Shown here one piece after another: positions 26,719 through 35,410 of a DNA stretch of 64,000 nucleotides. Within the stretch, counting starts at the first letter, position 1, and each line of letters opens with the position of its first letter. The notes beneath the pieces were generated by a model. The model did not search any database. It saw nothing but the letters and a program-made list of their open reading frames with translations, and was not told where the DNA came from. The translations under genes were made by a program, and so were the position numbers. The DNA is from Chloroflexi bacterium OHK40 (GTDB lineage Bacteria > Chloroflexota > Chloroflexia > Chloroflexales > Chloroflexaceae): assembly GCA_004367505.1 (NCBI GenBank), contig SFCB01000291.1, forward strand, positions 46,680 through 110,679, read 5' to 3'.

Positions 26719-26751
26719 TGCTATTTGGCACATTCGGGAGGAGCTCAAGCG

Positions 26752-27771
26752 ATGGCCGTATCGATCACGGATCACGCACCGGGTACCGCCGACGCGGGGG
26801 CCGAGCTGCCTGCCACGACCCTGCGCGAGATGTTTCGCTGCATGGTGCTCGCGCGCGCGCTCGATGAACGCATGTGGCTGCTGAACCGGGCCGGGAAGGC
26901 CCCCTTCGTGATCTCCTGCCAGGGCCACGAAGCGGCTCAGGTGGGCGCCGCCTTCGCCCTCACGCGCGGCAAAGACGTTACCCTGCCATACTATCGCGGC
27001 CTCGCCACCGTGCTGGTGATGGGCATGACGCCCGAGGAGGTGATGCTCGCCCTCTTCGCCCGCGCTACCGACCCGAACTCCGGCGGTCGCCAGATGCCCG
27101 CCCACTACTCCAGCCGCCGCCTCAAGATCATCACCCAGTCCTCACCGGTGGGAACCCAGATCCCCCACGCGGCCGGGGTGGGCCTCGCCGAGAAGATCAA
27201 AGGCGGCGATGCCGTGGTCTGGACGAGCTTCGGCGAGGGTACCACCAGCCAGGGCGACTTCCACGAGGGCATCAATCTGGCTGCGGTCCATCGCCTGCCG
27301 GTGATCTTCCAGTGCGAAAATAACGAGTACGCCATCAGTGTGCCCCAGCATCAGCAGATGGCCGTGCGCAGTGTGGCTGATCGTGGCCCGGCCTACGGCA
27401 TCCCCGGTATCAGTGTGGATGGCACCGACGTGCTCGCCGTCTACGAGGTGACGCGCCGCGCCGTCGAGCGCGCGCGCCGCGGCGATGGCCCCACCCTGAT
27501 TGAGGCCCGCGTTGTGCGCCTGACGGCCCACAGCTCCGACGACAACGACCGCACCTATCGCTCGCCCCGGGAGCTCCAGAGTACTCGCCGCAGCGATCCG
27601 ATCGCCCGCTTCGCCGCCTATCTGCACGAACACGATCTCCTGAGCGAGGCCGAAGAGCGCGAGCTGCGCGCTCAGGTTGCCGCCGAGGTCGATGCCGCCA
27701 CCGAGGCCGCCGAGCGCGCCCCGCTACCCGAGCCGGAGAGCCTGCTCAACCACGTGTACGCCCAGTCATAG
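26752..27771 (+). CDS. 2-oxo acid dehydrogenase E1 component, alpha subunit
   Basis: A 339-residue thiamine-diphosphate enzyme subunit of the heterotetrameric E1 type (pyruvate or branched-chain). The TPP-binding motif runs from SFGEGTTSQGDFHEG (about residue 162) to CENNEYAIS (about 193), with GEG where many pyruvate enzymes have GDG. Substrate-side motifs are LPYYRG and AHSSDDNDRTYRS. The start has GGGAGGAG nine bases upstream. E1 beta follows after 67 bp and E2 after that. The spelling of the TPP motif leans towards branched-chain 2-oxo acid dehydrogenase, but the substrate cannot be fixed. Confidence 0.92.
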   Translation: MAVSITDHAPGTADAGAELPATTLREMFRCMVLARALDERMWLLNRAGKAPFVISCQGHEAAQVGAAFALTRGKDVTLPYYRGLATVLVMGMTPEEVMLALFARATDPNSGGRQMPAHYSSRRLKIITQSSPVGTQIPHAAGVGLAEKIKGGDAVVWTSFGEGTTSQGDFHEGINLAAVHRLPVIFQCENNEYAISVPQHQQMAVRSVADRGPAYGIPGISVDGTDVLAVYEVTRRAVERARRGDGPTLIEARVVRLTAHSSDDNDRTYRSPRELQSTRRSDPIARFAAYLHEHDLLSEAEERELRAQVAAEVDAATEAAERAPLPEPESLLNHVYAQS

Positions 27772-27838
27772 AGGCAACCAGCACGCTGCGCCAGGCGCCA
27801 TTGTGGATGGTGCGGCGAGCACTGCACAGCACATTCCT

Positions 27839-28822
27839 ATGCCTGAGATCAATCTGCTCGAAGCGATCCGCCAGGCCATCGACGAGATGATGGCCCAGGA
27901 CGAGCGGATCTTCGTGTTCGGTGAGGATGTCGGCCGGCGCGGTGGGGTGTTTCGCGTTACCGAAGGACTGATCGACAAGTACGGCCCGATGCGGATCATC
28001 GACTCGCCCCTGGCCGAGAGTGTGATCGTTGGAGCTTGCGTGGGCGCCGCGATGAACGATACGCGCCCGATCGCCGAGATCCAGTTTGCCGACTTTATTG
28101 CCCCGGCGTTCAACCAGATTGTGCAGGAGGCCGCCCGTATCCACTATCGCTCCAACGGCGACTGGACGGTGCCGATGGTCATCCGGGCGCCCTGGGGCGG
28201 CGGCATCCACGGCGCGCTCTACCATAGCCAGAGTATCGAGGCCACCTTCGCCCACGTGCCCGGCCTGAAGGTGGTGGCCCCCGCCACCCCCTACGATGCC
28301 AAGGGCCTGCTCAAGAGCGCGATCGAAGACCCGAACCCGGTGCTCTTCCTTGAGCACAAGAAGACCTATCGCCTGATCAAGGGCCAGGTGCCCGAGCATG
28401 ATTACCGCGTGCCGATTGGCCCCGCCGATATCAAGCGCCCCGGCGAGGATCTGAGCGTCTTCGCGTATGGCCTGATGCTGCACTACTGCCTGGAGGCCGC
28501 CCAGGCCCTGGCCGCCGAGGGCGTGAGCGTGGAGGTGGTGGACCTGCGCACCCTGCGGCCACTCGACGTCGCGACGATCATCGGTAGTGTGCGCCGCACG
28601 AGCAAGGCGCTGATCGTGCACGAGGATAACCTGACGGGCGGTTTTGGCGGCGAGGTCGCGGCCTTGATCGCCGAGCACGCCTTTGAGCAACTCGACGCGC
28701 CCGTGCTGCGTATCGGCGGACCGGACGTCCCCGCCATGCCCTTCGCCAAACCGCTGGAGGACGCCTTCATGCCCTCGCCACAGAAGATCGCCGCCGCGAT
28801 GCGCCGGCTGGCTGCCTACTGA
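27839..28822 (+). CDS. 2-oxo acid dehydrogenase E1 component, beta subunit
   Basis: A 327-residue transketolase-like subunit that pairs with E1 alpha. Conserved segments are VFGEDVGRRGGVFRVTEGL, DSPLAES, EIQFADF, RAPWGGG and SQSIEATFAHVPGLKVVAP, with the C-terminal domain starting near VDLRTLRPLD. The ATG at 27839 matches the family start (MPEINLLEAI), but no Shine-Dalgarno is visible before it, so translation may depend on coupling or a leaderless mode. The size is standard. Confidence 0.92.
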   Translation: MPEINLLEAIRQAIDEMMAQDERIFVFGEDVGRRGGVFRVTEGLIDKYGPMRIIDSPLAESVIVGACVGAAMNDTRPIAEIQFADFIAPAFNQIVQEAARIHYRSNGDWTVPMVIRAPWGGGIHGALYHSQSIEATFAHVPGLKVVAPATPYDAKGLLKSAIEDPNPVLFLEHKKTYRLIKGQVPEHDYRVPIGPADIKRPGEDLSVFAYGLMLHYCLEAAQALAAEGVSVEVVDLRTLRPLDVATIIGSVRRTSKALIVHEDNLTGGFGGEVAALIAEHAFEQLDAPVLRIGGPDVPAMPFAKPLEDAFMPSPQKIAAAMRRLAAY

Positions 28823-28974
28823 GGGGCGCCGCCCACCGCTTCGAGCGTGTGTCTGGACGCAGCGCCCGCCCGGCCAGCAGCGCCCCGGCAGTCGGCAACC
28901 TGCACGATCGGCCACCGCGACCCGACTTTCAGGCTCCCGGCCCCAGGCTCCATTATCCAGAACACACAGACACT

Positions 28975-30249
28975 ATGCCAACAGAGATCACGATGCCCCA
29001 GTTGGGCGAGAGTGTGACGGAGGGAACGATCGGGCGCTGGCTCAAGCGGCCCGGTGAGCCCGTGGCGAAGTACGAGCCCCTGCTCGAAGTTGTGACCGAT
29101 AAGGTCGATACCGAGGTGCCCGCGCCCATCGCCGGGACGCTGCTGGAGATCCTCGTTCCCGAAGGCGAGACGGTCCGGGTGGGCACGGTGATCGCGCGCG
29201 TCGGTGAGCACGACGAACGCGCCGAGCGTGAAGGCCACGAACGCGCCGAGCGTGAAGGCCACGAACGCGCAGGTGCAGCGGCGCCAGCGCCCGCCACACG
29301 GGCTGATGGATCGCGCAATACGTATATGTCGCCTGTGGTCGCGCGCCTGGTGGCTGAGCACGGCCTGGATCTCGCCGCGATCCCCGGCACTGGCCAGGGC
29401 GGCCGTGTGACGAAGCAGGATGTGCTGCGCTACATCGAGGCGCGCCCGGCCATCGAACCAGCGCCGGAGACCGCTCACGCGGTGGCGGAGGCCACGCCCG
29501 GGTTGGGCGCCACTCCCGGCGGCACGGAAGCATCCCCGCCCGCCCCGCCACCCATCCCCGACGACGCCGAGATCGTGCCGCTATCACCTATGCGTCGCGC
29601 GATCGCCGAACATATGGCCCGGTCGGTGCGCACCGCCCCCCACGTCACGACGGTGATGGAGGTGGATCTGGGCCGGGTGCTCGCCCATCGCGAGGCCAGC
29701 CGGGCCGCCTTCGAGCGCCAGGGCGTGCGCCTCACCCTCACCCCCTACTTCGTCCAGGCCGCCGCCGTTGCGCTCGGCCAGGTGCCGGTGCTCAACGGGA
29801 GCTTCACCGAAGAGGGGATCGTGCTCAACCGCCGCATCCACATCGGGGTCGCCGTGGCGCTGGATGAGGGCCTACTCGTGCCCGTCGTGCGCGACGCCGA
29901 TGAGAAGAACCTGCTCGGCCTCGCCCGCGCCGTGAACGACCTTGCCGCGCGCGCCCGCTCCCGTCGCCTGCGGCCCGATGAGACCCAGGGCGGTACCTTC
30001 ACCATCACCAACCACGGGGTGAGCGGCAGCCTCTTCGCTACACCGATCATCAATCAACCCCAGGCCGCCATCCTTGGCATCGGCGCAATCGTCAAGCGGC
30101 CGATCGTGATCTCCCAGGACGGCATCGATGCAATCGCGATCCGGCCCCTGGCCTATCTCTCGCTCACCTTCGATCACCGCATCGCCGATGGCGCGACCGC
30201 CGACGGCTTTCTCGCCGCCGTGAAGCAGGCTCTGGAGGGCTACGCCTGA
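28975..30249 (+). CDS. 2-oxo acid dehydrogenase E2 component (dihydrolipoyl acyltransferase)
   Basis: A 424-residue acyltransferase core. A lipoyl domain (1-80) carries the lipoylation Lys43 in VVTDKVDTEV. A charged linker with a perfect 8-residue tandem repeat (ERAEREGH) follows, then a peripheral-subunit binding domain (about 114-150, MSPVVARLVAEHGLDL to GRVTKQDVL). An Ala/Pro linker leads to the catalytic domain ending in the active-site motif DHRIADG near residue 401. It transfers acyl groups to CoA. No E3 gene lies in the window. No clear Shine-Dalgarno precedes the ATG. The 152-bp gap after E1 beta holds nothing recognised. Confidence 0.93.
   Translation: MPTEITMPQLGESVTEGTIGRWLKRPGEPVAKYEPLLEVVTDKVDTEVPAPIAGTLLEILVPEGETVRVGTVIARVGEHDERAEREGHERAEREGHERAGAAAPAPATRADGSRNTYMSPVVARLVAEHGLDLAAIPGTGQGGRVTKQDVLRYIEARPAIEPAPETAHAVAEATPGLGATPGGTEASPPAPPPIPDDAEIVPLSPMRRAIAEHMARSVRTAPHVTTVMEVDLGRVLAHREASRAAFERQGVRLTLTPYFVQAAAVALGQVPVLNGSFTEEGIVLNRRIHIGVAVALDEGLLVPVVRDADEKNLLGLARAVNDLAARARSRRLRPDETQGGTFTITNHGVSGSLFATPIINQPQAAILGIGAIVKRPIVISQDGIDAIAIRPLAYLSLTFDHRIADGATADGFLAAVKQALEGYA
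29215..29270 (+). repeat. 24-bp tandem repeat in the E2 linker
   Basis: Two perfect in-frame 24-bp units (29215-29238 and 29239-29262) plus the first 8 bases of a third. The unit starts GAACGCGCCGAG and ends GAAGGCCAC. It encodes the charged linker between lipoyl and binding domains, where length can change without harm. Slippage is a likely cause. Confidence 0.9.
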
Positions 30250-30284
30250 TCGTTGCCACATCCAGATGCCCCAGCAGGGATCCA

Positions 30285-33200
30285 TCAGCCGCGTAACTGC
30301 GCCACCAGGGCGTCCGGCGCCAGGGGGTGTGCGGGTGGCCCCGTGCGTTCCAGCACACGCCGGGCCTGCTCCTGCACCATTATGATGTCGCCTCCGGCGC
30401 TGCGTGCCGCGGCCGCGAGCCGCGCCGCGAGTACCTCATCGCCCTCGGCCAGGCAGACCTCGGCCAACTGCCCGAAGATCGTTAGCAGGTCGAAGAAGCC
30501 CTCACCGTCGGCCACAATCTCCAGGGCCGTACGCAGGAGCAGCCGGGCATCGGCCAGGTTGCCCCGTTCCTGGGCCACCCGCGCCCGTAGCTGCAGGGCA
30601 CGAGCGTGCAGACCGTCGTGCTCCCAGGGCGTTTCGGCCTGGCAGCGGTCGAGCCAGCGCAGCCCATCCTCCAGATCGCCACGTTTCAGAGCGACCTTTG
30701 CCAGTGTGAGCAGCGAGATCGTCGTCGACCCTTTGTGGTCGACTGCCCGGCGCAGCGCCAGGCCCTCCTGGGCCAGCCGCTCGGCCTCGTCGCAGTCGCC
30801 CCGCTCAAGCGCCACCAGGGCGAGGTTGTCGAACGATCCTGCGACACCGAGCCGGTCGCCGATGGCGCGACTGACCTCCAGGCTCTCGCGGTGGAGCTCC
30901 TCGGCCCGGTCTACATCGCCAATCTGCCGCAGGGCGTAGGCCATCTCGTCCAGGCAGTAGGCGTAGGCCCAGCGGTAGCCAAGCTCACGGTAGATCGCCA
31001 GGGCCTCCTCCCAGTAGCTCACGGCCCGGCGCAACTCGGCGCCCTCACGGGTCACGCTGGCGAGGTCGGCAAGGTTGACCGCGATCGCGCGCAGGTCGCC
31101 GGCGCCGCGCGCGACGGCGAGGGCCTCTTCGAGCAGGGCCTGCGCCTCGGCGCGGGTCGTGCGGGTCCAGGCGTAGGCATTGAGGGCCAGGGCGAGCATC
31201 CACGGGTCGCCGGTGCGCCGGGCGCGCTCCAGTTGCTCCTGGAGGCGCACCTCGGAGCGCAGACGACCGCCAGTGGCCATGGGGCTGTTGGCCAGCAGTT
31301 CGGCGACCAGGGTCTCGCGGCGCGGGCCAGTGCGCTCGATCAGCTCCAGACTCCACGCGAATAGCGCACCCGCTGTATCGAAGCGGTAGCGGCGCAGAGC
31401 GAACCAGCCCTGGCGCGCGAGCAGGTTGGCGAGCAGGATCTGCAACTCCTCGGGCAGGTCACTCGCCGAGTCGACGGCGGCGGCGGCACGGCCAAAGCTA
31501 TCTTCCCCTTCCTCGAAGAGGCTCGTGATCTCGTAGAACACAAAGAGGCTTTCGGCGGCGGCCGCGAGGCCCTGCCAGTTCGCACTGGCGGCGGCGTGGC
31601 GCCAGGCCGCCCGGAAGTTGTCCAGATCGGCGCCGAGTGCCACCAGGGCGGCCCGCTGTCCGGCGCCTTTCAGATCGGCCTCGCTGCGGCGGAGCAACTC
31701 CAGGTAGTAGGCAGCGTGGGCGGCGCGGGCAGCTTCCTCCTCAGCCGGATTGGCGGCCAGCCGCTCGGCGGCGTACTGGCGCAGCAGTTCGTGGATGTCG
31801 TAGCGGCCCGCGCCCCCGGCGCGCACCAGCGAGCGGTCGGCAAGCGCCGCGATCGCGCGGGCGGCAAGCCCGCGTCCTGCCGGCCCGGGTGGGGCCCCGA
31901 GAACAGCCGCGACCGCCTCACGCGTGAAGCCGCCCCGGAAGATCGCAATCCGGCGGAAGGTGGCCTGCTGCTCCCCGTCGAGCAGGCGCCACGAGTGCTC
32001 AAAGACTGCCCGCAGGCCCCGGTGGCGCGCAGGCATACCCTGAGCGTCGGTGCTGAGAAAATCCAGGTCCCGGGCGATGGCGTCGGCGATCTCGGCACAG
32101 GGCACCAGGCGGGCCCACGCGGCCGCCAGCTCGATCGCCAGAGGCGCGCCGCCCACGAGCCGACAGATCCGCACGATCGCCGGCAGTTCGTCGTCGCCTG
32201 GCTCGTGGCCCCCACTGGACCGGCGCGCGCCATCCAGAAAAAGCTGGATGGCCGCCGCCGCCCGGGCCGCGCCCGCCTCGGGCAACCCCAGGCCGCCGAT
32301 GTCGAGCGTCCACTCTCCTGGCAGGCCGAGCCGCTCGCGCGAGGTGGCCAGAATCTTCAGCCCGGGCGCCCCTTCGGTCAGCTCGCCAATCACGCTCGCC
32401 CCGGCCACGAGCTGCTCCAGATTGTCGGCAACGAGCAACAGCGCGCGGGGGCGCAGAAAGTCCAGTAGCTGGTCGAGCACCCGCTCGCGGCGGAACAGCT
32501 CGAGGCCGAGGGCTTCGGCCACCGCCGAGGCGATCAGGTCCGGGGTTGCCACCGCTGCAAGCGGCACGAAGCAGGCGCCATCGGGGAACTGTCCTGCGAG
32601 ACGGCCAGCGGCCTCGATGGCCAGGCGCGTCTTGCCGATCCCGCCTGGCCCGAGCAGGGTGAGCAGGCGGCAGGCCGGTTCGCTCAGCAGGCGCGCGATC
32701 TGCGCCAACTCGTCGGCGCGACCCACAAAGGGCGTGGCCGGCGCCGGGAGGCGCGCGAGCGATGCCGCGCCCGCTGCAGCGGAAACCCCGCCAGGGCTGC
32801 GTTCCTGACGACCGGCCCGGATGGCCGCATAGAGGGCCTGCGTCGCCGCCTCGGGCGCGGCCCCAAGCTCGGCGGCAAGCACGCGGGCGCACTCCTCGTA
32901 CTGGCGCATGGCCGCGCTACGCTGGCCAGCGGCGTCATAGCAGCGCATAAGCGCGCGGTGGGCCGGCTCGTGGAGCGGGTCGAGGGCCACCCAGCGGCGG
33001 GCGGCAGCCACGGCCTCTTCGTGCGCGCCGCTCCGCGTGAGCCGCTCCGCGAGCAGCTCGAGCACGGTGGCCAGCTCGCGCCGCAGGGCTTCAGCCTCCA
33101 GGAAACGCCACTCCGCGAAGGGCGCGCTGTCCCGCAGCTCCAGGCCATCGAGCAGATCGCCCCGGTAGAGCGCGACGGCCGCGCGGAGCGACTCCAGATC

Positions 33201-33539
33201 GTCCGGGTCGCGCCGGGCGGCCGCAAGCTGGGCGCGGAAGGCGGCCACATCGAGCTCAAGCTCAGAGCCGCTCAGCGCCACCCCCTGCCGGTCGCTCACC
33301 AGATGGCCCGGGCCAAGCGCGTTGTTCAGCGCCCAGAGCGCCTGCCGCAAGCCGGCCTGCGCGCGAGGTGGCCCCAGATCGGGCCAGAGCAGCGCGGCAA
33401 GCGCCTCGCGATGGTGGCGCCCCCCGGCGACGGCAAGGTAGGCGAGCAAGGCCACCGCCTTCTGCCGATCGAGCGCCACCAGGACGCCGTCGCGGGCAAT
33501 CAGGGGTGGTCCAAGCAGGGCGAGGCTCAGGCGGGGCAT
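30285..33539 (-). CDS. SARP/AfsR-type regulator: winged helix, BTAD, NB-ARC ATPase, TPR
   Basis: A 1084-residue transcription regulator. Residues 1-95 form an OmpR-like winged helix (MPRLSLALLGPPLIARDG to LVSDRQGVALSG). Residues about 98-243 are the bacterial transcriptional activator domain, ending AMRQYEECARVLAAELG. An NB-ARC/STAND ATPase starts at TPFVGRADELAQI, with Walker A LGPGGIGKTRLA (296-307), Walker B ALLLVADNLEQL and the sensor LATSRERL. The last 450 residues are TPR-like helices. Architecture and order match AfsR-like activators. The ATG at 33539 has AGGAGA about seven bases upstream and a perfect TATAAT just before that. It probably controls its own promoter and the divergent ParB-like gene through the repeats at 33575-33615. 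Confidence 0.9.
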   Translation of the reverse strand: MPRLSLALLGPPLIARDGVLVALDRQKAVALLAYLAVAGGRHHREALAALLWPDLGPPRAQAGLRQALWALNNALGPGHLVSDRQGVALSGSELELDVAAFRAQLAAARRDPDDLESLRAAVALYRGDLLDGLELRDSAPFAEWRFLEAEALRRELATVLELLAERLTRSGAHEEAVAAARRWVALDPLHEPAHRALMRCYDAAGQRSAAMRQYEECARVLAAELGAAPEAATQALYAAIRAGRQERSPGGVSAAAGAASLARLPAPATPFVGRADELAQIARLLSEPACRLLTLLGPGGIGKTRLAIEAAGRLAGQFPDGACFVPLAAVATPDLIASAVAEALGLELFRRERVLDQLLDFLRPRALLLVADNLEQLVAGASVIGELTEGAPGLKILATSRERLGLPGEWTLDIGGLGLPEAGAARAAAAIQLFLDGARRSSGGHEPGDDELPAIVRICRLVGGAPLAIELAAAWARLVPCAEIADAIARDLDFLSTDAQGMPARHRGLRAVFEHSWRLLDGEQQATFRRIAIFRGGFTREAVAAVLGAPPGPAGRGLAARAIAALADRSLVRAGGAGRYDIHELLRQYAAERLAANPAEEEAARAAHAAYYLELLRRSEADLKGAGQRAALVALGADLDNFRAAWRHAAASANWQGLAAAAESLFVFYEITSLFEEGEDSFGRAAAAVDSASDLPEELQILLANLLARQGWFALRRYRFDTAGALFAWSLELIERTGPRRETLVAELLANSPMATGGRLRSEVRLQEQLERARRTGDPWMLALALNAYAWTRTTRAEAQALLEEALAVARGAGDLRAIAVNLADLASVTREGAELRRAVSYWEEALAIYRELGYRWAYAYCLDEMAYALRQIGDVDRAEELHRESLEVSRAIGDRLGVAGSFDNLALVALERGDCDEAERLAQEGLALRRAVDHKGSTTISLLTLAKVALKRGDLEDGLRWLDRCQAETPWEHDGLHARALQLRARVAQERGNLADARLLLRTALEIVADGEGFFDLLTIFGQLAEVCLAEGDEVLAARLAAAARSAGGDIIMVQEQARRVLERTGPPAHPLAPDALVAQLRG

Positions 33540-33557
33540 AGCGTTCTCCTGGCCGCC

Positions 33558-33630
33558 ATTATACCGCTGCCCGTGAGACGCACACCGAGACGCGCGGTGA
33601 GACGGTCGCGAGACGGACCCTTGCTACTCT
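33558..33630. promoter_or_regulatory. divergent promoters flanking four phased GAGACG repeats (SARP-box-like)
   Basis: GAGACG occurs at 33575, 33587, 33599 and 33610, with periods of 12, 12 and 11 bp. On the minus side a perfect TATAAT (33563-33558) lies 11 bp beyond the first repeat and 18 bases before the regulator ATG. On the plus side TACTCT (33625-33630) lies 9 bp beyond the last repeat. Neither side has a good -35, so the repeats take its place, as described for SARP activators, which bind direct repeats about one helical turn apart just upstream of the -10. Confidence 0.65.
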
Positions 33631-33787
33631 GCTGGTGGTGGGCAACACCGCAGTCCCCGGACTCAGCTCCACCACTCCGCGCCGCCACACCAGGCAAGGT
33701 GGCGCGGTGGGCTTGGAGCAACTGGGCCCAAGCGGTGCCGTCACAGCGATCGGGATGAGGTGGATACGCCAGCAGGAGGAGCGGACG

Positions 33788-34228
33788 ATGTGGAATCTAT
33801 GTGTCCAGAGCCTGGGCGCCGCCAGCGATGGGCGCCTCCGGGCCCTGGAGCTCTTTCGCAAGGCGCGTGTCCAAACACAGTTGCGCCATCTCTGGCATAG
33901 CCTCATCGGGCGCCGGGCCACGCTGCGCGTGCTGGATCACCCCCGCTTGCCGGGTGGACGTGGCCTCGGCAGGATGGCCGTGCCAGTTGCGGAGATCGTG
34001 GGCAGCGAGGGGCGGGCCGGCGACTTCGATCGCCACTTCGGCCCGCTCACCGATCGAGCGCGTGATCGCTGGCTCAGCGTCGCCCTGGCCCGCCAGCACG
34101 GCATTCCGCTGCCACCGGTCGTGCTGCTGCGAGCCGCAGACGGATACTACGTCCGGGATGGTCACCACCGCATCTCGGTTGCCCGGGCGCTCGGCGAGGC
34201 GTATGTGGAGGCCGAGGTGGTTGGCTAA
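33788..34228 (+). CDS. small ParB/sulfiredoxin-like fold protein
   Basis: A 146-residue protein. The C-terminal half (about 85-146) carries PLPPVVLLRAADGYYVRDGHHR followed by a helix SVARALG and a strand, which is the ParB/Srx N-terminal-like arrangement with a G-H-x-R motif. In ParB proteins this fold binds or cleaves nucleotides. Here no helix-turn-helix DNA-binding part follows. AGGAGGAG lies nine bases before the ATG. It is read from the promoter shared with the SARP regulator and is probably its target. Its biochemical role is unknown. Confidence 0.7.
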   Translation: MWNLCVQSLGAASDGRLRALELFRKARVQTQLRHLWHSLIGRRATLRVLDHPRLPGGRGLGRMAVPVAEIVGSEGRAGDFDRHFGPLTDRARDRWLSVALARQHGIPLPPVVLLRAADGYYVRDGHHRISVARALGEAYVEAEVVG

Positions 34229-34344
34229 GAGCGGGCCCCTCACGCCGCAGCCATGCTGTGGAAACGTCCAGGCCAGGGCGCCCGTGGCAGGCTACCAGGC
34301 GAGCGCCGTGGCTCAACATCGAGCATCACCATCGGCTGCCAGCA

Positions 34345-34370
34345 CGGCGACGCAGCGTGCTGTGTCGCCG
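34345..34370. terminator. hairpin between convergent genes
   Basis: CGGCGACGCAG (34345-34355), loop CGTG, CTGTGTCGCCG (34360-34370): an 11-bp stem with one G-T pair. It stands between the ParB-like gene and the convergent DUF429 gene. There is no T-run. Confidence 0.5.
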
Positions 34371-34423
34371 GGGTATCTAGAGAGAAGGGTGGTTCCAAGG
34401 CGTCAGCGGCAGCACGGGGCGCG

Positions 34424-35188
34424 CTACCACAGCTCCTCCGGCACCGGGGTGAAGATGTAGCCTCCGCGCATGTCGCCGAAGGTCGCGCAGCGGGCCGCTC
34501 CCCACCGATGCGCATAGAGCGCGATGTAGGCGCAGAAGAGGGCATCGGCCCGATCCTCATAGGCTTTGAGCGCCCGCCCTGTCAGGGCTGCCGCATCCAG
34601 GCCGAGGAAGGCCTCGTGCCCCACGATCGGCGGCTCGGCGCCGCCCAGGCTCCGCAGGCAGTCCTGGTAACGGCGCCAGGCTGCCCGGCGGTCCGCTTCG
34701 GTGCGCCCCGGGCGCGCTTTGTATTTGAGCGTGCGGGCCAGCCCGAAGATCGCCACCATGGCCGGGTGTGGGTAGACCTCCGTCACCAGCCGGCCAGGCT
34801 CGCCCGCCGCCACCCGGTCGACGTGGCGGAAGCCCAGGGCCTCCAGATGCCGCACGAGCGCCTCACCCCGCACCTCGCCGTCGCGGGCGAGGAGCTGCCG
34901 GTTGGCGGGGTGCGCGCCGGCGTCGTAGCGGCGGAAGGCCCGCCCGAGGGCGGCCTCGGCGGGGCGGTGACCGCTAGCATTTGGCACCAGCAGCGGCGCG
35001 TCTACCGCCACAATGGACGGCCCGTCGCCTGCCAGCCGCGCTACGTACCCAACGATCTGCTCCAGGTCACCCAGCAGCGCCGGCGGCTCGGCCAGCGCGG
35101 CGCCCGCCGGGCTCCCAATAAGCGCGGCGGCCCCGCTCAGGTTCCGCGCCGACCAGGCCAGGTCCAGGCCGATGTAGGTCGTGTGCAT
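34424..35188 (-). CDS. DUF429 family protein (predicted RNase H-fold nuclease)
   Basis: A 254-residue protein. It begins TTYIGLDLAWSARN, with the first acidic strand of an RNase H-like fold (Asp9), has VAVDAPLLVPN (second acidic strand) and EVYPHPAMV, and ends with YEDRADALFCAYIA, in which ED-x-x-DA supplies further acidic residues. These are the marks of DUF429 proteins. A nuclease function is predicted for the family from the fold but not shown. AGGAAG is upstream of the ATG at 35188. The 222-bp divergent gap to the peptidase gene holds that gene's promoter and a degenerate hairpin copy near 35249. Confidence 0.85.
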   Translation of the reverse strand: MHTTYIGLDLAWSARNLSGAAALIGSPAGAALAEPPALLGDLEQIVGYVARLAGDGPSIVAVDAPLLVPNASGHRPAEAALGRAFRRYDAGAHPANRQLLARDGEVRGEALVRHLEALGFRHVDRVAAGEPGRLVTEVYPHPAMVAIFGLARTLKYKARPGRTEADRRAAWRRYQDCLRSLGGAEPPIVGHEAFLGLDAAALTGRALKAYEDRADALFCAYIALYAHRWGAARCATFGDMRGGYIFTPVPEELW

Positions 35189-35314
35189 CGCTCAGTCTTC
35201 CTGTACCAGCCGGCAACCGTGGCGCGCCCTGGGCTGCCTGGTCACGGTGCCCCCGCGCGAGCGAGGGTTCGCGGCAACGGGGCGGATGGACGCGCAGGCT
35301 GCAGCCATGCAAAA

Positions 35315-35343
35315 TTGACACCAGGGCCACCGCGTGGTATAAA
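35315..35343 (+). promoter_or_regulatory. consensus promoter of the peptidase gene
   Basis: TTGACA (35315-35320), N17, TATAAA (35338-35343). The predicted start is near 35350, with a leader of about 60 nt to the GTG at 35411. Confidence 0.8.
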
Positions 35344-35410
35344 TCGCCGCATATTGTTGGGACCACGCCTCTGAGCCGGCACCATGCCCGTGCCGGGAGG
35401 AACCTGCCCC

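Larger units (their letters stand above)
26437..26751 (+). other. intergenic region with structured leader of the dehydrogenase operon
   Basis: There is no gene in these 315 bases. The region contains a low-complexity GGGGACGGGGTGAGGGGGGAAG stretch with no function recognised (near 26523), the promoter at 26580-26608, a small hairpin GCCGTC-AATGGG-GACGGC (near 26622) and the terminator-like hairpin at 26690-26718. The leader from the predicted start (near 26615) to the ATG is about 137 nt. Confidence 0.5.
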
